Source: Alphaproteobacteria bacterium (lineage in GTDB: Bacteria; Pseudomonadota; Alphaproteobacteria; Puniceispirillales; Marisalimonadaceae). From it: a stretch of 63,599 nt of DNA. Made by a program: the position numbers and the translations under genes. Position 1 is the first letter of the stretch; each line of letters begins with the position of its first letter. Under the pieces are notes generated by a model. It saw only the letters and a program-made list of their open reading frames with translations, made no database searches and was not told the origin of the DNA. Positions 31,056-41,791 of this stretch are shown here, piece after piece. The stretch is taken from assembly GCA_004213885.1 (NCBI GenBank), contig SGYL01000009.1, positions 1-63,599 on the forward strand, given 5' to 3'.

Positions 31056-31965
31056 ATTTTGCTTTTGAAATTAATTTATCAACTAGTTCAGTTAGACTTA
31101 TTCCACAATATTTAGCTTGTTCAGGGGATAATGAAGTTTTAGTCATTCCTGGTTGAGTATTTATTTCAAGCATGTATATTGTATCATTACGATCATCATA
31201 TCTAAAATCACTTCTTGAAATCCCTGAACAGTCTAAAAGTTGATGAGCAAGTTTAGCCCATTTAATAACTTTATTGTAAATATTATTAGGTATTTTTGCG
31301 GGTATTATATGTAAAGATCCATTTGAGGTGTATTTTGAATTATAATCGTAAAAAAAATTTTTTTTTGATATAATTTCTGTGACGACTAATGGTTTGTTTT
31401 CTAAAACAGACACAGTCAATTCTCTATTACCAACCAAAGGTTCTAATATGAATTGATTACTAAATACTTTATCTTTAAAATGATTTAAATCATTTTCATT
31501 ATTTAATATATTTATTTCAACGGAACTGCCGCCACTTATTGGTTTTAAAACTAATGGCAAAAATTTTTTATATTCATTGAGTGATTTAAAACTATATGTT
31601 TTTGGGAAAATAATTTTTTCTTCTGTATTTTCAGAAAATTGACTTAAATAGTTTTTCGTTAATAACTTATTCATTGCTATTGTAGACGCATTTGCTCCTG
31701 AATGCGTATATGGCATCTCAATTTTATTTAAAAAAGATTGAATTGTCCCATCTTCACCAAATGAACCATGCAATGCATTGAAACAAACATCAGGTTTAAT
31801 AGTTAAAATTTGATCATAAAAGTTTTTATCAACAATGATTTTAGTAGCATAATATTTTTCTTTATCAATAGCATCATAGCAAGCATTTCCTGAATTTAAT
31901 GAAACTTCTCTTTCAGAACTTAAACCTCCCATCAAAAAAGCAACATGTATTTTGCTACTTTTCAT
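31039..31965 (-). CDS. ddl: D-alanine--D-alanine ligase
   Basis: Ddl makes the D-Ala-D-Ala dipeptide for peptidoglycan. This ATP-grasp protein of 308 aa shows GGLSSEREVSLNSG at the N-terminus, the LHGSFGEDGTIQ substrate motif, ATP-binding PLVLKPISGGSS, and the metal-binding LEINTQPGMT near the C-terminus. The ATG overlaps the murB stop by 4 bp. It is in its normal dcw position. Confidence 0.96.
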   Translation of the reverse strand: MKSSKIHVAFLMGGLSSEREVSLNSGNACYDAIDKEKYYATKIIVDKNFYDQILTIKPDVCFNALHGSFGEDGTIQSFLNKIEMPYTHSGANASTIAMNKLLTKNYLSQFSENTEEKIIFPKTYSFKSLNEYKKFLPLVLKPISGGSSVEINILNNENDLNHFKDKVFSNQFILEPLVGNRELTVSVLENKPLVVTEIISKKNFFYDYNSKYTSNGSLHIIPAKIPNNIYNKVIKWAKLAHQLLDCSGISRSDFRYDDRNDTIYMLEINTQPGMTKTSLSPEQAKYCGISLTELVDKLISKAKFERVQ

Positions 31966-32834
31966 TTTTCACCAACAATTTTAATTTCCCATTTAAGTTT
32001 TTTTCCTGTTTTTTCAAAAACTTTTTTTCTTACAATTTCTCCAAGTGTTTCAATATCAGTTGCTGTAGCATTTTTTTCATTAATTATAAAATTACAGTGC
32101 TTATTGGAAATAACAGCACCACCATTTTTTAATCCTCTACAACCAGAATTATCTATAAGTTCCCACGCTTTAAAATTCTTTCCATTCATAAATGTACTCC
32201 CACCAGTTTTTTGTCCCGTTGGCTGGCTCATTTTTCTAGATTGAATTATTTCTTTCATCTTTTTTTGAATTTGTTCTTTGGAGCCATTATTTGACATAAA
32301 TCTTGCTTTTAAAAACATCCATTCATGACTCAATTTATTTGTTCTGTAATCTAGTTGAAGATCTTTAGCTGTGAATCTTTTTAAAATCCCATTTTTATTT
32401 ATTGCAGTAACGTCAATTAAAATATTTTTAATCTCAGATCCGTATGCGCCTGAATTCATTTTTATGCCACCACCAATAGTTCCAGGTATGCCAATTAAGA
32501 ATTCCAGTCCAGTTTTTGAATGATTTCTTGCAAACCTGGCAACATCAGCATCCATGGCACCACTATAGGCTGTTATAATTCCTTGTTTATCAATAAAAAT
32601 TTCTTTCAATTTATTAAAATGAATAATTATTCCATTAAAACCTAGGTCTCTTATGATTATATTAGATCCTGCTCCTAAAGGATATATTGGTAGATCTAAT
32701 TGATTATCTTTTAAAAAAGAAACTAAATTCTCTTCAGATGAAGGTTGCAAATAATATTTAGAGCGTCCGCCAACACCGAACCATGTTAAGTTGCTCATTT
32801 TTTTGTTCTCGACTAATGGGGTTGTGCTAATCAT
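31962..32834 (-). CDS. murB: UDP-N-acetylenolpyruvoylglucosamine reductase
   Basis: MurB reduces UDP-GlcNAc-enolpyruvate to UDP-MurNAc using FAD and NADPH. FAD-binding motifs LGAGSNIIIRD and GIPGTIGGGIKMNSGAYG are present, as are GGSTFMNG with the catalytic Ser and a Glu near the C-terminus. At 290 aa it belongs to the short type I/IIa form. It follows murC by 8 bases and is coupled to ddl by an ATGA overlap. Confidence 0.96.
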   Translation of the reverse strand: MISTTPLVENKKMSNLTWFGVGGRSKYYLQPSSEENLVSFLKDNQLDLPIYPLGAGSNIIIRDLGFNGIIIHFNKLKEIFIDKQGIITAYSGAMDADVARFARNHSKTGLEFLIGIPGTIGGGIKMNSGAYGSEIKNILIDVTAINKNGILKRFTAKDLQLDYRTNKLSHEWMFLKARFMSNNGSKEQIQKKMKEIIQSRKMSQPTGQKTGGSTFMNGKNFKAWELIDNSGCRGLKNGGAVISNKHCNFIINEKNATATDIETLGEIVRKKVFEKTGKKLKWEIKIVGEK

Positions 32835-32842
32835 ATTACTTA

Positions 32843-34258
32843 TTATTTACTTAAAATTTCTAATTCTTTTTTTAGATTATTTGCTATTTTAGTTATATTA
32901 CCAGCTCCTAAAAAAATAATAATTTGATAATCATTTATTTTTTTTAAAATAATTTTGAAAATATCTTCATCATTTTTTATTGAGCTAACATTTTTATGAC
33001 CATAATTTCTTATTCCATTTTCAAGATCAACATTATCATGATTTGCTATTTTTTTTTCACCTGCAGCATATACATTTAATAAGACAACATCATCAGCATC
33101 GTTAAAACAAGAGCAAAACTCGTTAAAGTGATTTTTTAATCTAGAATATCTATGTGGTTGAAATATTGCCAAAACTTTGCTTTTTTCAGCTATTAATTTA
33201 GTAGCGCTTAAGGCTGCTTTAATTTCCTCTGGATGATGGCCATAATCGTCTATTATTTTTGTTTTTTTATATGTATCTATCAACTGAAAACGTCTTTGAA
33301 CACCATTGAAGTTTTTTAATGCTAATTTTATTATGTCGGGTTTTATCTTTAATTCTAAAGCAATAGATATTGAAGCTAGAGCATTTTGTATATTATGAAG
33401 CCCAAGCATTGAAAAGGAAATATCCTTAATTGTATAATTTTCTTCATTAGTTTTATTTTTATAGATGACATCAAAGTACATTTTTTGATTTTTTACTATA
33501 ATGTTATCAGCTTTAACATCTGCATTTGGTGATAATCCATAAGTTATAATTTTTCTATTTTTTAAATTTGAGAATATTTTTTGCACTCTTGGGTGGTCAA
33601 TGCAGACAGAACAAAATCCATAAAATGGAATTGAAGATATAAAATTTATAAATGCATTTTCTAAATTATTTTCATTTTTATGAAAATCAAGGTGTTCTAA
33701 ATCAATATTCGTAATTACTGCAACAGTAGGCATTAACTTTGAAAAACTACCATCACTTTCATCCGCTTCTACAACCATCCATTGACCTTGACCTAATTTT
33801 GCATTGCTTGCCAAAGAGGAAATAATGCCACCATTTATTATCGTTGGATCCATTTTATTAGTATCTAGAATTTTTGAAATTAGAGATGTTGTTGTTGTTT
33901 TTCCATGTGTACCTGCAATAGCTATTGACTTTTTAAGCTTCATTAATTCGCTAAGCATTTCAGATCTATGAATAATGGGGATGAATAGTTTTTTCGCCTC
34001 TACAATTTCAGGGTTATTTTGTTTAATTGCAGACGAATAAACTACTATACTTGCATTTTTAATATTATTTTTGTTATGCCCTATGAATATTTTAACACCT
34101 AAAGAAATTAAACGATCAATTATCTTTGATGAAGATACATCACTTCCTTGCACGTCATAACCAGATTTTATTAAAATTTCAGCAATGCCACTCATTCCAA
34201 TGCCACCTATGCCAACAAAGTGAAAAAAACCAAAATTCTTAGGTATATTAATTATCAT
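32843..34258 (-). CDS. murC: UDP-N-acetylmuramate--L-alanine ligase
   Basis: MurC adds the first L-Ala to UDP-MurNAc. The N-terminal Rossmann motif HFVGIGGIGMSGIA (about 13-26) and the ATP P-loop AGTHGKTTTTS are characteristic, followed by EADESDGSF and the C-terminal DDYGHHPEEIKA. At 471 aa it is full length. It sits 7 bases downstream of murG. Confidence 0.97.
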   Translation of the reverse strand: MIINIPKNFGFFHFVGIGGIGMSGIAEILIKSGYDVQGSDVSSSKIIDRLISLGVKIFIGHNKNNIKNASIVVYSSAIKQNNPEIVEAKKLFIPIIHRSEMLSELMKLKKSIAIAGTHGKTTTTSLISKILDTNKMDPTIINGGIISSLASNAKLGQGQWMVVEADESDGSFSKLMPTVAVITNIDLEHLDFHKNENNLENAFINFISSIPFYGFCSVCIDHPRVQKIFSNLKNRKIITYGLSPNADVKADNIIVKNQKMYFDVIYKNKTNEENYTIKDISFSMLGLHNIQNALASISIALELKIKPDIIKLALKNFNGVQRRFQLIDTYKKTKIIDDYGHHPEEIKAALSATKLIAEKSKVLAIFQPHRYSRLKNHFNEFCSCFNDADDVVLLNVYAAGEKKIANHDNVDLENGIRNYGHKNVSSIKNDEDIFKIILKKINDYQIIIFLGAGNITKIANNLKKELEILSK

Positions 34259-34265
34259 TTTAATT

Positions 34266-35387
34266 TCATTTTATTATATGTTTCGTGAGAATTTCATTAG
34301 AAGATTTAAATTTCTTTTTTATATCATTTTTGTTTTTATATTTTTCTAAATTTAGCTTTATTTTATCTAAATGTAAATTTTTGGTAATTATGTCCTCAAT
34401 TATTTTTTTGAAAGTGTTATTTTCAAAATTATCTTCATCTATTACCCAACCAAGTTTATTATCATTAATAATTTTACTATTAATTGCTTGATGATTATCC
34501 ATCGAATTTTTTAATGGTATTATTATGCAAGGTATTTTCAAATGCAAAATTTCAGCTAACGTTGAACCTCCAGCTCTGCAAATAATAAGGTCTGTGTTTT
34601 TATAATATTTTTCTATATTTGGGAAAAAAGATTTAACTTCAGACATTACATTGTTAATTCTATATAATTGTTTTACCTTTTTTATTTTTGAATTTATCAC
34701 CTGATGGAATATATATAATTTCTTCTTAACTTTTGGGTTTAAACTTATTAATGAATTCACTAATGAAATTGAAAAGAACTCAGAACCAAGACTTCCTCCA
34801 AAAACAAGAACATTTAGTTTGTTGTTATTTCTTTTTTTTATTTTTATAGACTTAATTTCTTTCCTTATAGGTGTACCTGAATAAATTCTTTTATTGAAGT
34901 GTTTTAAAGGTATAATCTTATCAAATGGTATAAATGTTTTTGATGCAAAAGTTTCTAAAATTTTGTTTGCTCTTCCCATTATTGCATTTTGTTCATGAAT
35001 AAAATATTCAACTTTAAAGAACATTTTTCCTATTAAACAAGGTAATATAGTGGTGTAACCACCAAAACCAATTTGAGTTTTTGGTTTATGTTTAAAATAA
35101 AAATGTGTTAATTTAATGAAAGAACTTATAAAAAAATATAAAAATTTAAATTTATTTATTAAACCTTTTTTAAAAGGACTAATTGCATCTATAATTATAA
35201 TTTCAAAATGACACTGATTAAGTAGATTTTTTTCATTTAATATGTAATTGTATCCTCTTTCGTCAGTTATGAAAATTACTTCATTTGTTTTTTTTATTTC
35301 GTATAGGATAGCTAAAGCAGGGTAAATATGGCCGCCTGTTCCTCCTGCTATCAATGTAATTAAATTGTGTTTTGATTTTATACTCAT
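34266..35387 (-). CDS. murG: UDP-GlcNAc transferase MurG (lipid II synthesis)
   Basis: MurG transfers GlcNAc to lipid I on the inner face of the membrane. The glycine-rich AGGTGGHIYPALAI at about 13-26, the second G-loop FGGSLGSEF, and the UDP-binding ICRAGGSTLAEI identify it. At 373 aa it is full length though lysine-rich. The ATG overlaps the ftsW stop by 4 bp, as often in dcw clusters. Confidence 0.96.
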   Translation of the reverse strand: MSIKSKHNLITLIAGGTGGHIYPALAILYEIKKTNEVIFITDERGYNYILNEKNLLNQCHFEIIIIDAISPFKKGLINKFKFLYFFISSFIKLTHFYFKHKPKTQIGFGGYTTILPCLIGKMFFKVEYFIHEQNAIMGRANKILETFASKTFIPFDKIIPLKHFNKRIYSGTPIRKEIKSIKIKKRNNNKLNVLVFGGSLGSEFFSISLVNSLISLNPKVKKKLYIFHQVINSKIKKVKQLYRINNVMSEVKSFFPNIEKYYKNTDLIICRAGGSTLAEILHLKIPCIIIPLKNSMDNHQAINSKIINDNKLGWVIDEDNFENNTFKKIIEDIITKNLHLDKIKLNLEKYKNKNDIKKKFKSSNEILTKHIIK

Positions 35388-36517
35388 TTATAATCTTCTA
35401 TGTCTAAATTCACTTCGCTAAAATCAATTTGTTTTCTTGTTAAACTTAGTAAAAAACCAATAACTATTGCTGCAGAAATTGTTGATGATCCTCCATAAGA
35501 TAAAAATGGTAAAGTCATGCCTTTTGTTGGAATTATAGATAAATTACTTGATATATGTATCAATGATTGGACACCAATTAAAGCTGATAAACTAGATAAA
35601 CTTAATATTTGGAAAATATCTTTACAATTAAAGGCAATTATAATTGGCCTTAAAATAATAATTGTGTAAATTAAAATTATTATTAGACATACAATTAAAC
35701 CAAATTCTTCAGCTATCACTGAGAAAATAAAATCTGTATGTGCATCAGGCAAATAATTTTTTAAGGATCCTTCGCCAATACCTTTCCCAAAGTAACCGGC
35801 ATCATTAAATAATTTCAATGCTTGGTTAGCTTGAAAATTTGTGCCAAAAATAAAATCATTAATTCTTATATATACATGAGAATAAAAATTATAAGCTAAT
35901 AAAATTACTATTGGAATTACAAATATTAAAAAAATAAAAAAAAGGATTGGAATTCCTGTTATCAATAATTGAAAAATCCATATTGTTGTTATTAATAGAG
36001 TCATACCTAAGTCAGGTTGCAATAATAGCATTATATCAATTGATAAGATTGATAAGATTGATAAGAATAAAAATTTATTTTTTTGGGTTGATTTCCAGGT
36101 AGTTAAAAGCCAAGCATTAATAATTATAAAAAAAGGTTTTATAAATTCACTAGGTTGTAATGATTGACCAAATACATCAATCCATCTTTTAGCCCCTTTA
36201 ATGTCAGAACCATATTGAAGACAATATAATAACGCAGCAAGAAGTAATCCAAAACCTAAAAGGGATAAGAATTTAATTTTGTGAAAGTTTAATTTACTCA
36301 AAATTACCGCTGTCAAAAAACTCAATATTACAAAGATTGCATGTTTTATTGAAAAATAATAACTTTCTTTGTTTAGTTTTAGTTCTAATGAGCTTGAAGA
36401 TGTAAGAATAAATATCATTCCAAGTAATAATAAAGTAAAAAAACTAAAAAAAATCCATTTGTCAATTGTCCAAAGCCAAATTGAAAAACTTGATCTATCA
36501 GAACGTGAAAGCATCAT
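35384..36517 (-). CDS. ftsW: Septal peptidoglycan glycosyltransferase FtsW
   Basis: FtsW is a SEDS-family polymerase of 377 aa with about ten transmembrane helices. The signature regions LQPSEFIKPF, LLQPDLGMTLL, the NQALKLFNDAGYFGKGIGEGS loop and the C-terminal FLSYGGSSTI are present. It works with FtsI (encoded upstream in the same block). A 9-bp tandem repeat inside the gene (36042-36066) encodes the repeated SIL/SID stretch of one helix. Start overlaps the murD stop (ATGA). Confidence 0.96.
   Translation of the reverse strand: MMLSRSDRSSFSIWLWTIDKWIFFSFFTLLLLGMIFILTSSSSLELKLNKESYYFSIKHAIFVILSFLTAVILSKLNFHKIKFLSLLGFGLLLAALLYCLQYGSDIKGAKRWIDVFGQSLQPSEFIKPFFIIINAWLLTTWKSTQKNKFLFLSILSILSIDIMLLLQPDLGMTLLITTIWIFQLLITGIPILFFIFLIFVIPIVILLAYNFYSHVYIRINDFIFGTNFQANQALKLFNDAGYFGKGIGEGSLKNYLPDAHTDFIFSVIAEEFGLIVCLIIILIYTIIILRPIIIAFNCKDIFQILSLSSLSALIGVQSLIHISSNLSIIPTKGMTLPFLSYGGSSTISAAIVIGFLLSLTRKQIDFSEVNLDIEDYK
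36042..36066 (+). repeat. Tandem 9-bp repeat within ftsW
   Basis: GATAAGATT occurs at 36042-36050 and 36051-36059 and again as GATAAGA at 36060-36066. It is read on the opposite strand as a repeated Ser-Ile-Leu unit in a transmembrane helix. Because the unit is a multiple of three, copy-number changes would stay in frame. Confidence 0.8.
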
Positions 36518-37800
36518 TTATCAATACTCTTTAGTTGTTTAAGTACTTCTTTTTTAAAAATTGTTCCTCTTTCCTCAAAATTTTTATATTCATCAAAACT
36601 TGCGGCGGCTGGTGAAAATAGTATTGTAAATTTGTTATTTTTAATCTTAGGTATTTTTTCAAATAGATATTTTATTAATTCATTTAAATTCTTAAAAAGA
36701 AAAATTTTTCTTTGAAAATTTGTTTCTTTTATTTGTTTGTAAAATCTTTTTTTTGAGCTTCCAAATAAATAGATTGCCTCAACTTGCTGTAAGTGTTTAA
36801 TTGCTTTTCCTAAGCCATCTTTTTTTTCAAGCCCACCTGCAATCCAATGAATATTTTCATATGATTTTAATGCAGCTGAAGCAGATTCACCATTTGTAGC
36901 TTTACTATCATTAATAATTTCAAGATAACTTGATTTGTAAACAACTTCCATTCTATGCGGTAATGGAACAAAATTAAAAATTGATGATTTGATTGATGTT
37001 CCTTCGACACCAATCTTTTTCAATATTAAAAACGAAATCTCAAAAAGAATTTTGTTATGTTCTCCCAAAAGATTATTACATTTTATTTCTTTTCCATATG
37101 TATTAATTACATTAACTTCATTAATGTTTCTTAATTTTTGTTTAATTTTATTTTTTAAAAAAACATCTTTATGATTTACAACTAAATACCCATCATCTTT
37201 AATAGCTTCAATTAATCTTAATTTTGCATTTAGATATGCATCAAAATTACCATGATAATCTATATGATCATTTGATATATTAGTTATAATACCGAAATCT
37301 ATTTTTAAACTAGGAATTGAGAGTAATTGATAACTAGATAATTCAACAATAACTATATTTTTATCAGAGGGATTAACTAAGCATGCAGGATTGCCAAAGT
37401 TTCCACAAATAATATTTTTAATTTTATTTTCTGATAAAATATGAGAAATTAATGAAACTAATGTCGATTTACCATTTGTACCTGTAATCCCGATAATTAT
37501 CGATTTAGGCTTTTGTTCAAAATATAGCTCAATTTCATTTTGCAATTTAACTTTATGCTTTTCAGCAAATTTAACAATTGGATGTTTGTTTTTACCACTA
37601 ATTTTTATTCCTGGAGAAATAATTATTCTGCTTAAATTATTCCAATCCCAACTAAGATAATTTTTCCAATACTTTTTAAGTTTAAAATTTGGTTTAATTT
37701 TATCGTCAAAAACTACAATATTTTTATTTTGTTTTTTTAATAATTCAAATGCAGCTAAACCAGATATTCCTAAACCAAGTATTCCCGTTAAATCTCTCAT
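36514..37800 (-). CDS. murD: UDP-N-acetylmuramoylalanine--D-glutamate ligase
   Basis: MurD adds D-Glu to UDP-MurNAc-L-Ala. The N-terminal LGLGISGLAAFELL motif, the Mur-ligase P-loop GITGTNGKST, ISNDHIDYHG with the metal His, and the C-terminal LFSPAAASFDEYKNFEERG are diagnostic. At 428 aa it is full length. It starts 21 bases downstream of mraY. Confidence 0.97.
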   Translation of the reverse strand: MRDLTGILGLGISGLAAFELLKKQNKNIVVFDDKIKPNFKLKKYWKNYLSWDWNNLSRIIISPGIKISGKNKHPIVKFAEKHKVKLQNEIELYFEQKPKSIIIGITGTNGKSTLVSLISHILSENKIKNIICGNFGNPACLVNPSDKNIVIVELSSYQLLSIPSLKIDFGIITNISNDHIDYHGNFDAYLNAKLRLIEAIKDDGYLVVNHKDVFLKNKIKQKLRNINEVNVINTYGKEIKCNNLLGEHNKILFEISFLILKKIGVEGTSIKSSIFNFVPLPHRMEVVYKSSYLEIINDSKATNGESASAALKSYENIHWIAGGLEKKDGLGKAIKHLQQVEAIYLFGSSKKRFYKQIKETNFQRKIFLFKNLNELIKYLFEKIPKIKNNKFTILFSPAAASFDEYKNFEERGTIFKKEVLKQLKSIDK

Positions 37801-37821
37801 TTTAATTTATTCGATCAAGTA

Positions 37822-38910
37822 TTATCTTAATTTTAATGATGAAAGGCCAATTAAAGCTAAAATAACTGCGATAATCCAAAATCTGATTACTATTGTTGAT
37901 TCTTCCCAACCTTTTTGTTCAAAGTGATGATGTAATGGTGCCATTTTAAAAATTCTTCTGCCCGTGAGTTTAAATGATATAACTTGGATAATAACGGAAA
38001 CAGTTTCTAATACAAAAAGGCCACCTATAATTATTAGAACAATTTCATGCCTTACAGCTAAAGCCGTTGATCCTAAAAATGCACCTAAAGATAATGAACC
38101 AGTATCTCCCATAAAAACCATTGCAGGAGGTGCGTTAAACCATAAAAATCCCAATCCTGCTCCAATTAAAGCTCCTGCTAAAACAGCTAATTCTCCTACA
38201 CCTGGCACATAGGTTATTTGAAGATAATTAGAAAAGTTTATGTTACCCACTAAATATGAAATCAAAGCAAATGATAAACATGCAATCATAACTGGTACAA
38301 TTGCTAGACCATCAAGCCCATCAGTTAAATTAACCGCATTGGAACTTCCTACAATAACCAAAATACCAAAAGGCAAGTAAAAAATTCCTAAATCAATAAC
38401 TAACTCTTTAAAAAAGGGTAAAGAAACAGTGTTTGTATAATCCATTGGGAATTGTTGGTTAATTAAATATACAGCTATAAAAGCTGTTAAAATTTGTAAT
38501 ATTAACTTATATTTTCCTCTTAGTCCTTTAGTTGATTTTCTTTTTACTTTTAGCCAATCGTCGCAAAGTCCAATAAGGCCAAAAATTGATGATGTTATTA
38601 AAATTATCCATACCAGAATATTATCTAATTTAGACCATAAAATTGTTGAACATAAAAAAGCAAATAAAATTAATAATCCACCCATTGTTGGGGTTCCTTT
38701 TTTTTTAATCAAATGACTAGTTGGACCATCATCTCTTATAGGTTGACCAATAGATTGAAATTTTTTTAAATTTTGAATTAAAAAAGGACCTAGTAAAAAA
38801 CTAATTATTAAAGCTGTTAAAGTTGCTCCACCAGTTCTAAATGTTATATATCTAAATACATTAAGTGGTTGAAAATACTCTACATAGTTTAAAAACAATT
38901 CAGGAAACAA
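37822..38910 (-). CDS. mraY: Phospho-N-acetylmuramoyl-pentapeptide transferase MraY
   Basis: MraY forms lipid I from UDP-MurNAc-pentapeptide and undecaprenyl phosphate. This ten-helix protein has 362 aa. Active-site motifs are GTPTMGG, the aspartate pair in GLCDDWLK, the [10 protein letters not shown] loop, [12 protein letters not shown], and the histidine cluster APLHHHFE. It lies 2 bases after murF in the usual order. Confidence 0.98.
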   Translation of the reverse strand: MFPELFLNYVEYFQPLNVFRYITFRTGGATLTALIISFLLGPFLIQNLKKFQSIGQPIRDDGPTSHLIKKKGTPTMGGLLILFAFLCSTILWSKLDNILVWIILITSSIFGLIGLCDDWLKVKRKSTKGLRGKYKLILQILTAFIAVYLINQQFPMDYTNTVSLPFFKELVIDLGIFYLPFGILVIVGSSNAVNLTDGLDGLAIVPVMIACLSFALISYLVGNINFSNYLQITYVPGVGELAVLAGALIGAGLGFLWFNAPPAMVFMGDTGSLSLGAFLGSTALAVRHEIVLIIIGGLFVLETVSVIIQVISFKLTGRRIFKMAPLHHHFEQKGWEESTIVIRFWIIAVILALIGLSSLKLR

Positions 38911-38912
38911 TT

Positions 38913-40310
38913 TTATTCTCCAAGTTCATATTTTTTTTCCAAATTTTTACAAAATTTATATAATCCTGTACCATTTGAACCCTTAACAAAAACTGTGTCA
39001 TTATTGTGAACAAGTTTGTCAAAATTTACTTCCAATAATTTAATATTTTTAAAATGTCTACAAACAAAATTATTTTTTAAATTATCTGTTAAAATTTTAG
39101 ATATATTTCCAATTGTAAATAAGGTTTTTGGGCTAAGTTTTTTTAAAAAAGGAACAATTTTTTTATGATAGGTATAAGAATTGGGTCCTAACTCAAGCAT
39201 ATCACCTATGATTAAAACGTATTTATTTGAATTATTTTTATATAAATTTGTTAAAGAAGTCTCTAAAGAATGTGGGCTTGAGTTGTAAGCATCGTTAATT
39301 ACAGTTATAGTTTTATTAGCGTTTATTTTTAATTTAAACTGATTTCCTCTGCCATCTGAAGGTGAAAGGTATTTAATTTTTTCTTTTATTTTATTTAAAT
39401 CAAGTTTCAAACATTTTACTAGAGTTAAAATACTTATTAGGTTGAAAGCTAAGTGATGCGGTAGGTGGTTAAGGTTAGTTTTGAAATTTTCTGATTTAAT
39501 TAAAAAACTATCTTTTTCTTGAAAAACAGAAAAAATAGATTTTTTAACTCCAAATGGTATTACTTGATCTGTATAATTCAAGGCAATTTTTTTTAGAAAA
39601 CTATACCATTTATTGTCATAGTTAAGAATTATTTGTCCATTTTTTATTAATCCATGAAATATTTCACTTTTAGCTAATGCTATATCCTTTTCTGATTTAA
39701 AATTTTCTAAATGATTATTTGAAACATTACTAATTATAATTAAATCAGGCTTTGCAATTAAAGATAGTTTTTTCAATTCATTTTTTTTGCTCATACCTAG
39801 TTCTAAAATACAATAATTAAAATTAGATGGTAGTTTCATTAATGAAAGAGATAACCCAATAATATTATTACTATTACCAGGAGTGGCAAAAGTTTTACCA
39901 AATTCACTAAAAATAACTTTTGCCATGTCTTTTGTAGTTGTTTTTCCGTTTGAACCAGTAATACCAATTGTTTTCCCTTTAAATCTATTTCTGCTAAATT
40001 CTGCAAAATTTATTAATGCTGCATGTGTGTTTTTTACAAATAATCCATTATATTTTAAAGCACTATCTTTACGTGATACAATAACTCCTGAAGCTCCTTT
40101 TTGTATTGCTTTTTCTAAGAAGTCGTGCCCATCAAAATTTTTACCTTTTATTGCTATAAATAAATCATTTTGTTGAATAGAACGTGTATCTATACTTATC
40201 CCCGAAATTTTTTTGTTATTTAAAAATTTTGTGGTTAAATCCTTGCCTTTTGAAGCACTTATCAATTCATGTTTTGTCCACAAAATTTCATTTATAGAAC
40301 TATTACTCAC
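38913..40310 (-). CDS. murF: UDP-MurNAc-tripeptide--D-Ala-D-Ala ligase
   Basis: MurF attaches the D-Ala-D-Ala made by Ddl. The N-terminal domain ([24 protein letters not shown]), P-loop [14 protein letters not shown], and [13 protein letters not shown] with GDMLELGP identify it. At 465 aa it has normal length. The ATG overlaps the murE stop by 4 bp. Confidence 0.96.
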   Translation of the reverse strand: MSNSSINEILWTKHELISASKGKDLTTKFLNNKKISGISIDTRSIQQNDLFIAIKGKNFDGHDFLEKAIQKGASGVIVSRKDSALKYNGLFVKNTHAALINFAEFSRNRFKGKTIGITGSNGKTTTKDMAKVIFSEFGKTFATPGNSNNIIGLSLSLMKLPSNFNYCILELGMSKKNELKKLSLIAKPDLIIISNVSNNHLENFKSEKDIALAKSEIFHGLIKNGQIILNYDNKWYSFLKKIALNYTDQVIPFGVKKSIFSVFQEKDSFLIKSENFKTNLNHLPHHLAFNLISILTLVKCLKLDLNKIKEKIKYLSPSDGRGNQFKLKINANKTITVINDAYNSSPHSLETSLTNLYKNNSNKYVLIIGDMLELGPNSYTYHKKIVPFLKKLSPKTLFTIGNISKILTDNLKNNFVCRHFKNIKLLEVNFDKLVHNNDTVFVKGSNGTGLYKFCKNLEKKYELGE

Positions 40311-41791
40311 GGATTAAGTCTATCCAATGTATTTTTAACAACTGAAACATCATCGAAAGGTAAAGTTTCAATCCCTATTGTTTGAGTTTGTTCATGACCT
40401 TTTCCTGCAATAATCAAAATATCATCATCTTTTAAAAAACTAATAGCTTTTTTTATTGCAACGTCTCTTCCAGGAATTTCAATAGCTATTGGGTTATTGT
40501 TTATAATGGATTTTCTTATTAATGATGGATCTTCTGTTCTAGGATTGTCATCAGTAATTATAGTGAAATCAGAATTTTTAAAAGCTACTTCACCCATTTT
40601 TGATCTTTTTTCATGGTCTCTTTCACCTCCACAACCAAATAATGTATATATCTTTCCACTAAAATTCATTTTTTTTACTGCTAATATTGCATTTTCTAAG
40701 GCATTTGGAGTGTGAGCGTAATCAACAATTATCGTTGCTTTACATAAGGGATGATTAACTATTTGCATTCTTCCAGGAACAGTTTGTAAATACGATAAAG
40801 ATTTAAAAATAGAATCTTGTTTCAATCCAAGACCTAAACAAATGGAAGCTGCGGCTAATGCATTATAAATTTGAAAATGTCCCACTAAACCAATGTCGGT
40901 TTTGTATAATTTGTTTTTATATAAAATTTCTAACTGCCAAATTTTTTCAATTTTTTTTATTTGGAGTAATTTGAGTTCACATTTTTCATTAAATCCAAAA
41001 TTAACAAATTTGAAATTTTTGGTTTTAATCTTATTATATAGTTCCATGCCATACTTATCATCTAAGTTAATAGAAACACAAGTTCCATCTTTTAAATGTT
41101 CAGTAAATAATTTCATTTTAGCACTGAAATAGTTTTTCATATTTTTATGATAATCAAGATGATCATGAGAGAGATTTGTGAATACAGCTCCATTAAAGTT
41201 TATACCATCTAAACGATTTTGATTTATTCCATGAGAGGATGCCTCTAATGCAACATATGATATTTGTTTGTCATATAATTTTGATAAATGTTTGTTTAAT
41301 TCACTTGAATCTAAAGTAGTTAGGTTATTTCTTATCTTATGGTAATATTGTTCTGAAGTGTCTTTTATCCCTAAAGTACCAATAGATGCTGATTTTAAGC
41401 CGTAAAAACTCCATATTTGACGACAAAAATCTGTTACTGAAGTTTTACCATTTGTTCCTGTTACAGCAATTATATTCCTTGGTTTTTTATTGTAAAACGA
41501 TGAGCATAAATGCGAGTAAATTTTTAAATAATCTTTATTTGTTAACTCTATTACATCTTTACCTTTTTCCTCTTGAGATATTACAATTGATGCACCATTT
41601 CTTCGAGCCTCATTAATATACAAATTTCCATTAGTTTTATTTCCTGTAAACGCAAAAAATATAAATTTTTTTTTTATATTCTTACTATTGTTTGAAATGC
41701 CATTAATCTCAATCTCTTTAAAATGATCTTCTATGTTTTTAAAATTATCTTTTAAAAAATTGCTTCTATTTATTAATTCCCAAAATTTCAT
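40307..41791 (-). CDS. murE: UDP-MurNAc-dipeptide--meso-diaminopimelate ligase
   Basis: MurE adds the third stem residue. P-loop AVTGTNGKTSVTDF, SHDHLDYH, and the C-terminal DNPRTEDP match the DNPR motif that recognises meso-diaminopimelate rather than lysine, as expected for a Gram-negative. GKGHEQTQ is also present. At 494 aa it is full length. It begins immediately after the ftsI stop, with no spacer. Confidence 0.97.
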   Translation of the reverse strand: MKFWELINRSNFLKDNFKNIEDHFKEIEINGISNNSKNIKKKFIFFAFTGNKTNGNLYINEARRNGASIVISQEEKGKDVIELTNKDYLKIYSHLCSSFYNKKPRNIIAVTGTNGKTSVTDFCRQIWSFYGLKSASIGTLGIKDTSEQYYHKIRNNLTTLDSSELNKHLSKLYDKQISYVALEASSHGINQNRLDGINFNGAVFTNLSHDHLDYHKNMKNYFSAKMKLFTEHLKDGTCVSINLDDKYGMELYNKIKTKNFKFVNFGFNEKCELKLLQIKKIEKIWQLEILYKNKLYKTDIGLVGHFQIYNALAAASICLGLGLKQDSIFKSLSYLQTVPGRMQIVNHPLCKATIIVDYAHTPNALENAILAVKKMNFSGKIYTLFGCGGERDHEKRSKMGEVAFKNSDFTIITDDNPRTEDPSLIRKSIINNNPIAIEIPGRDVAIKKAISFLKDDDILIIAGKGHEQTQTIGIETLPFDDVSVVKNTLDRLNP

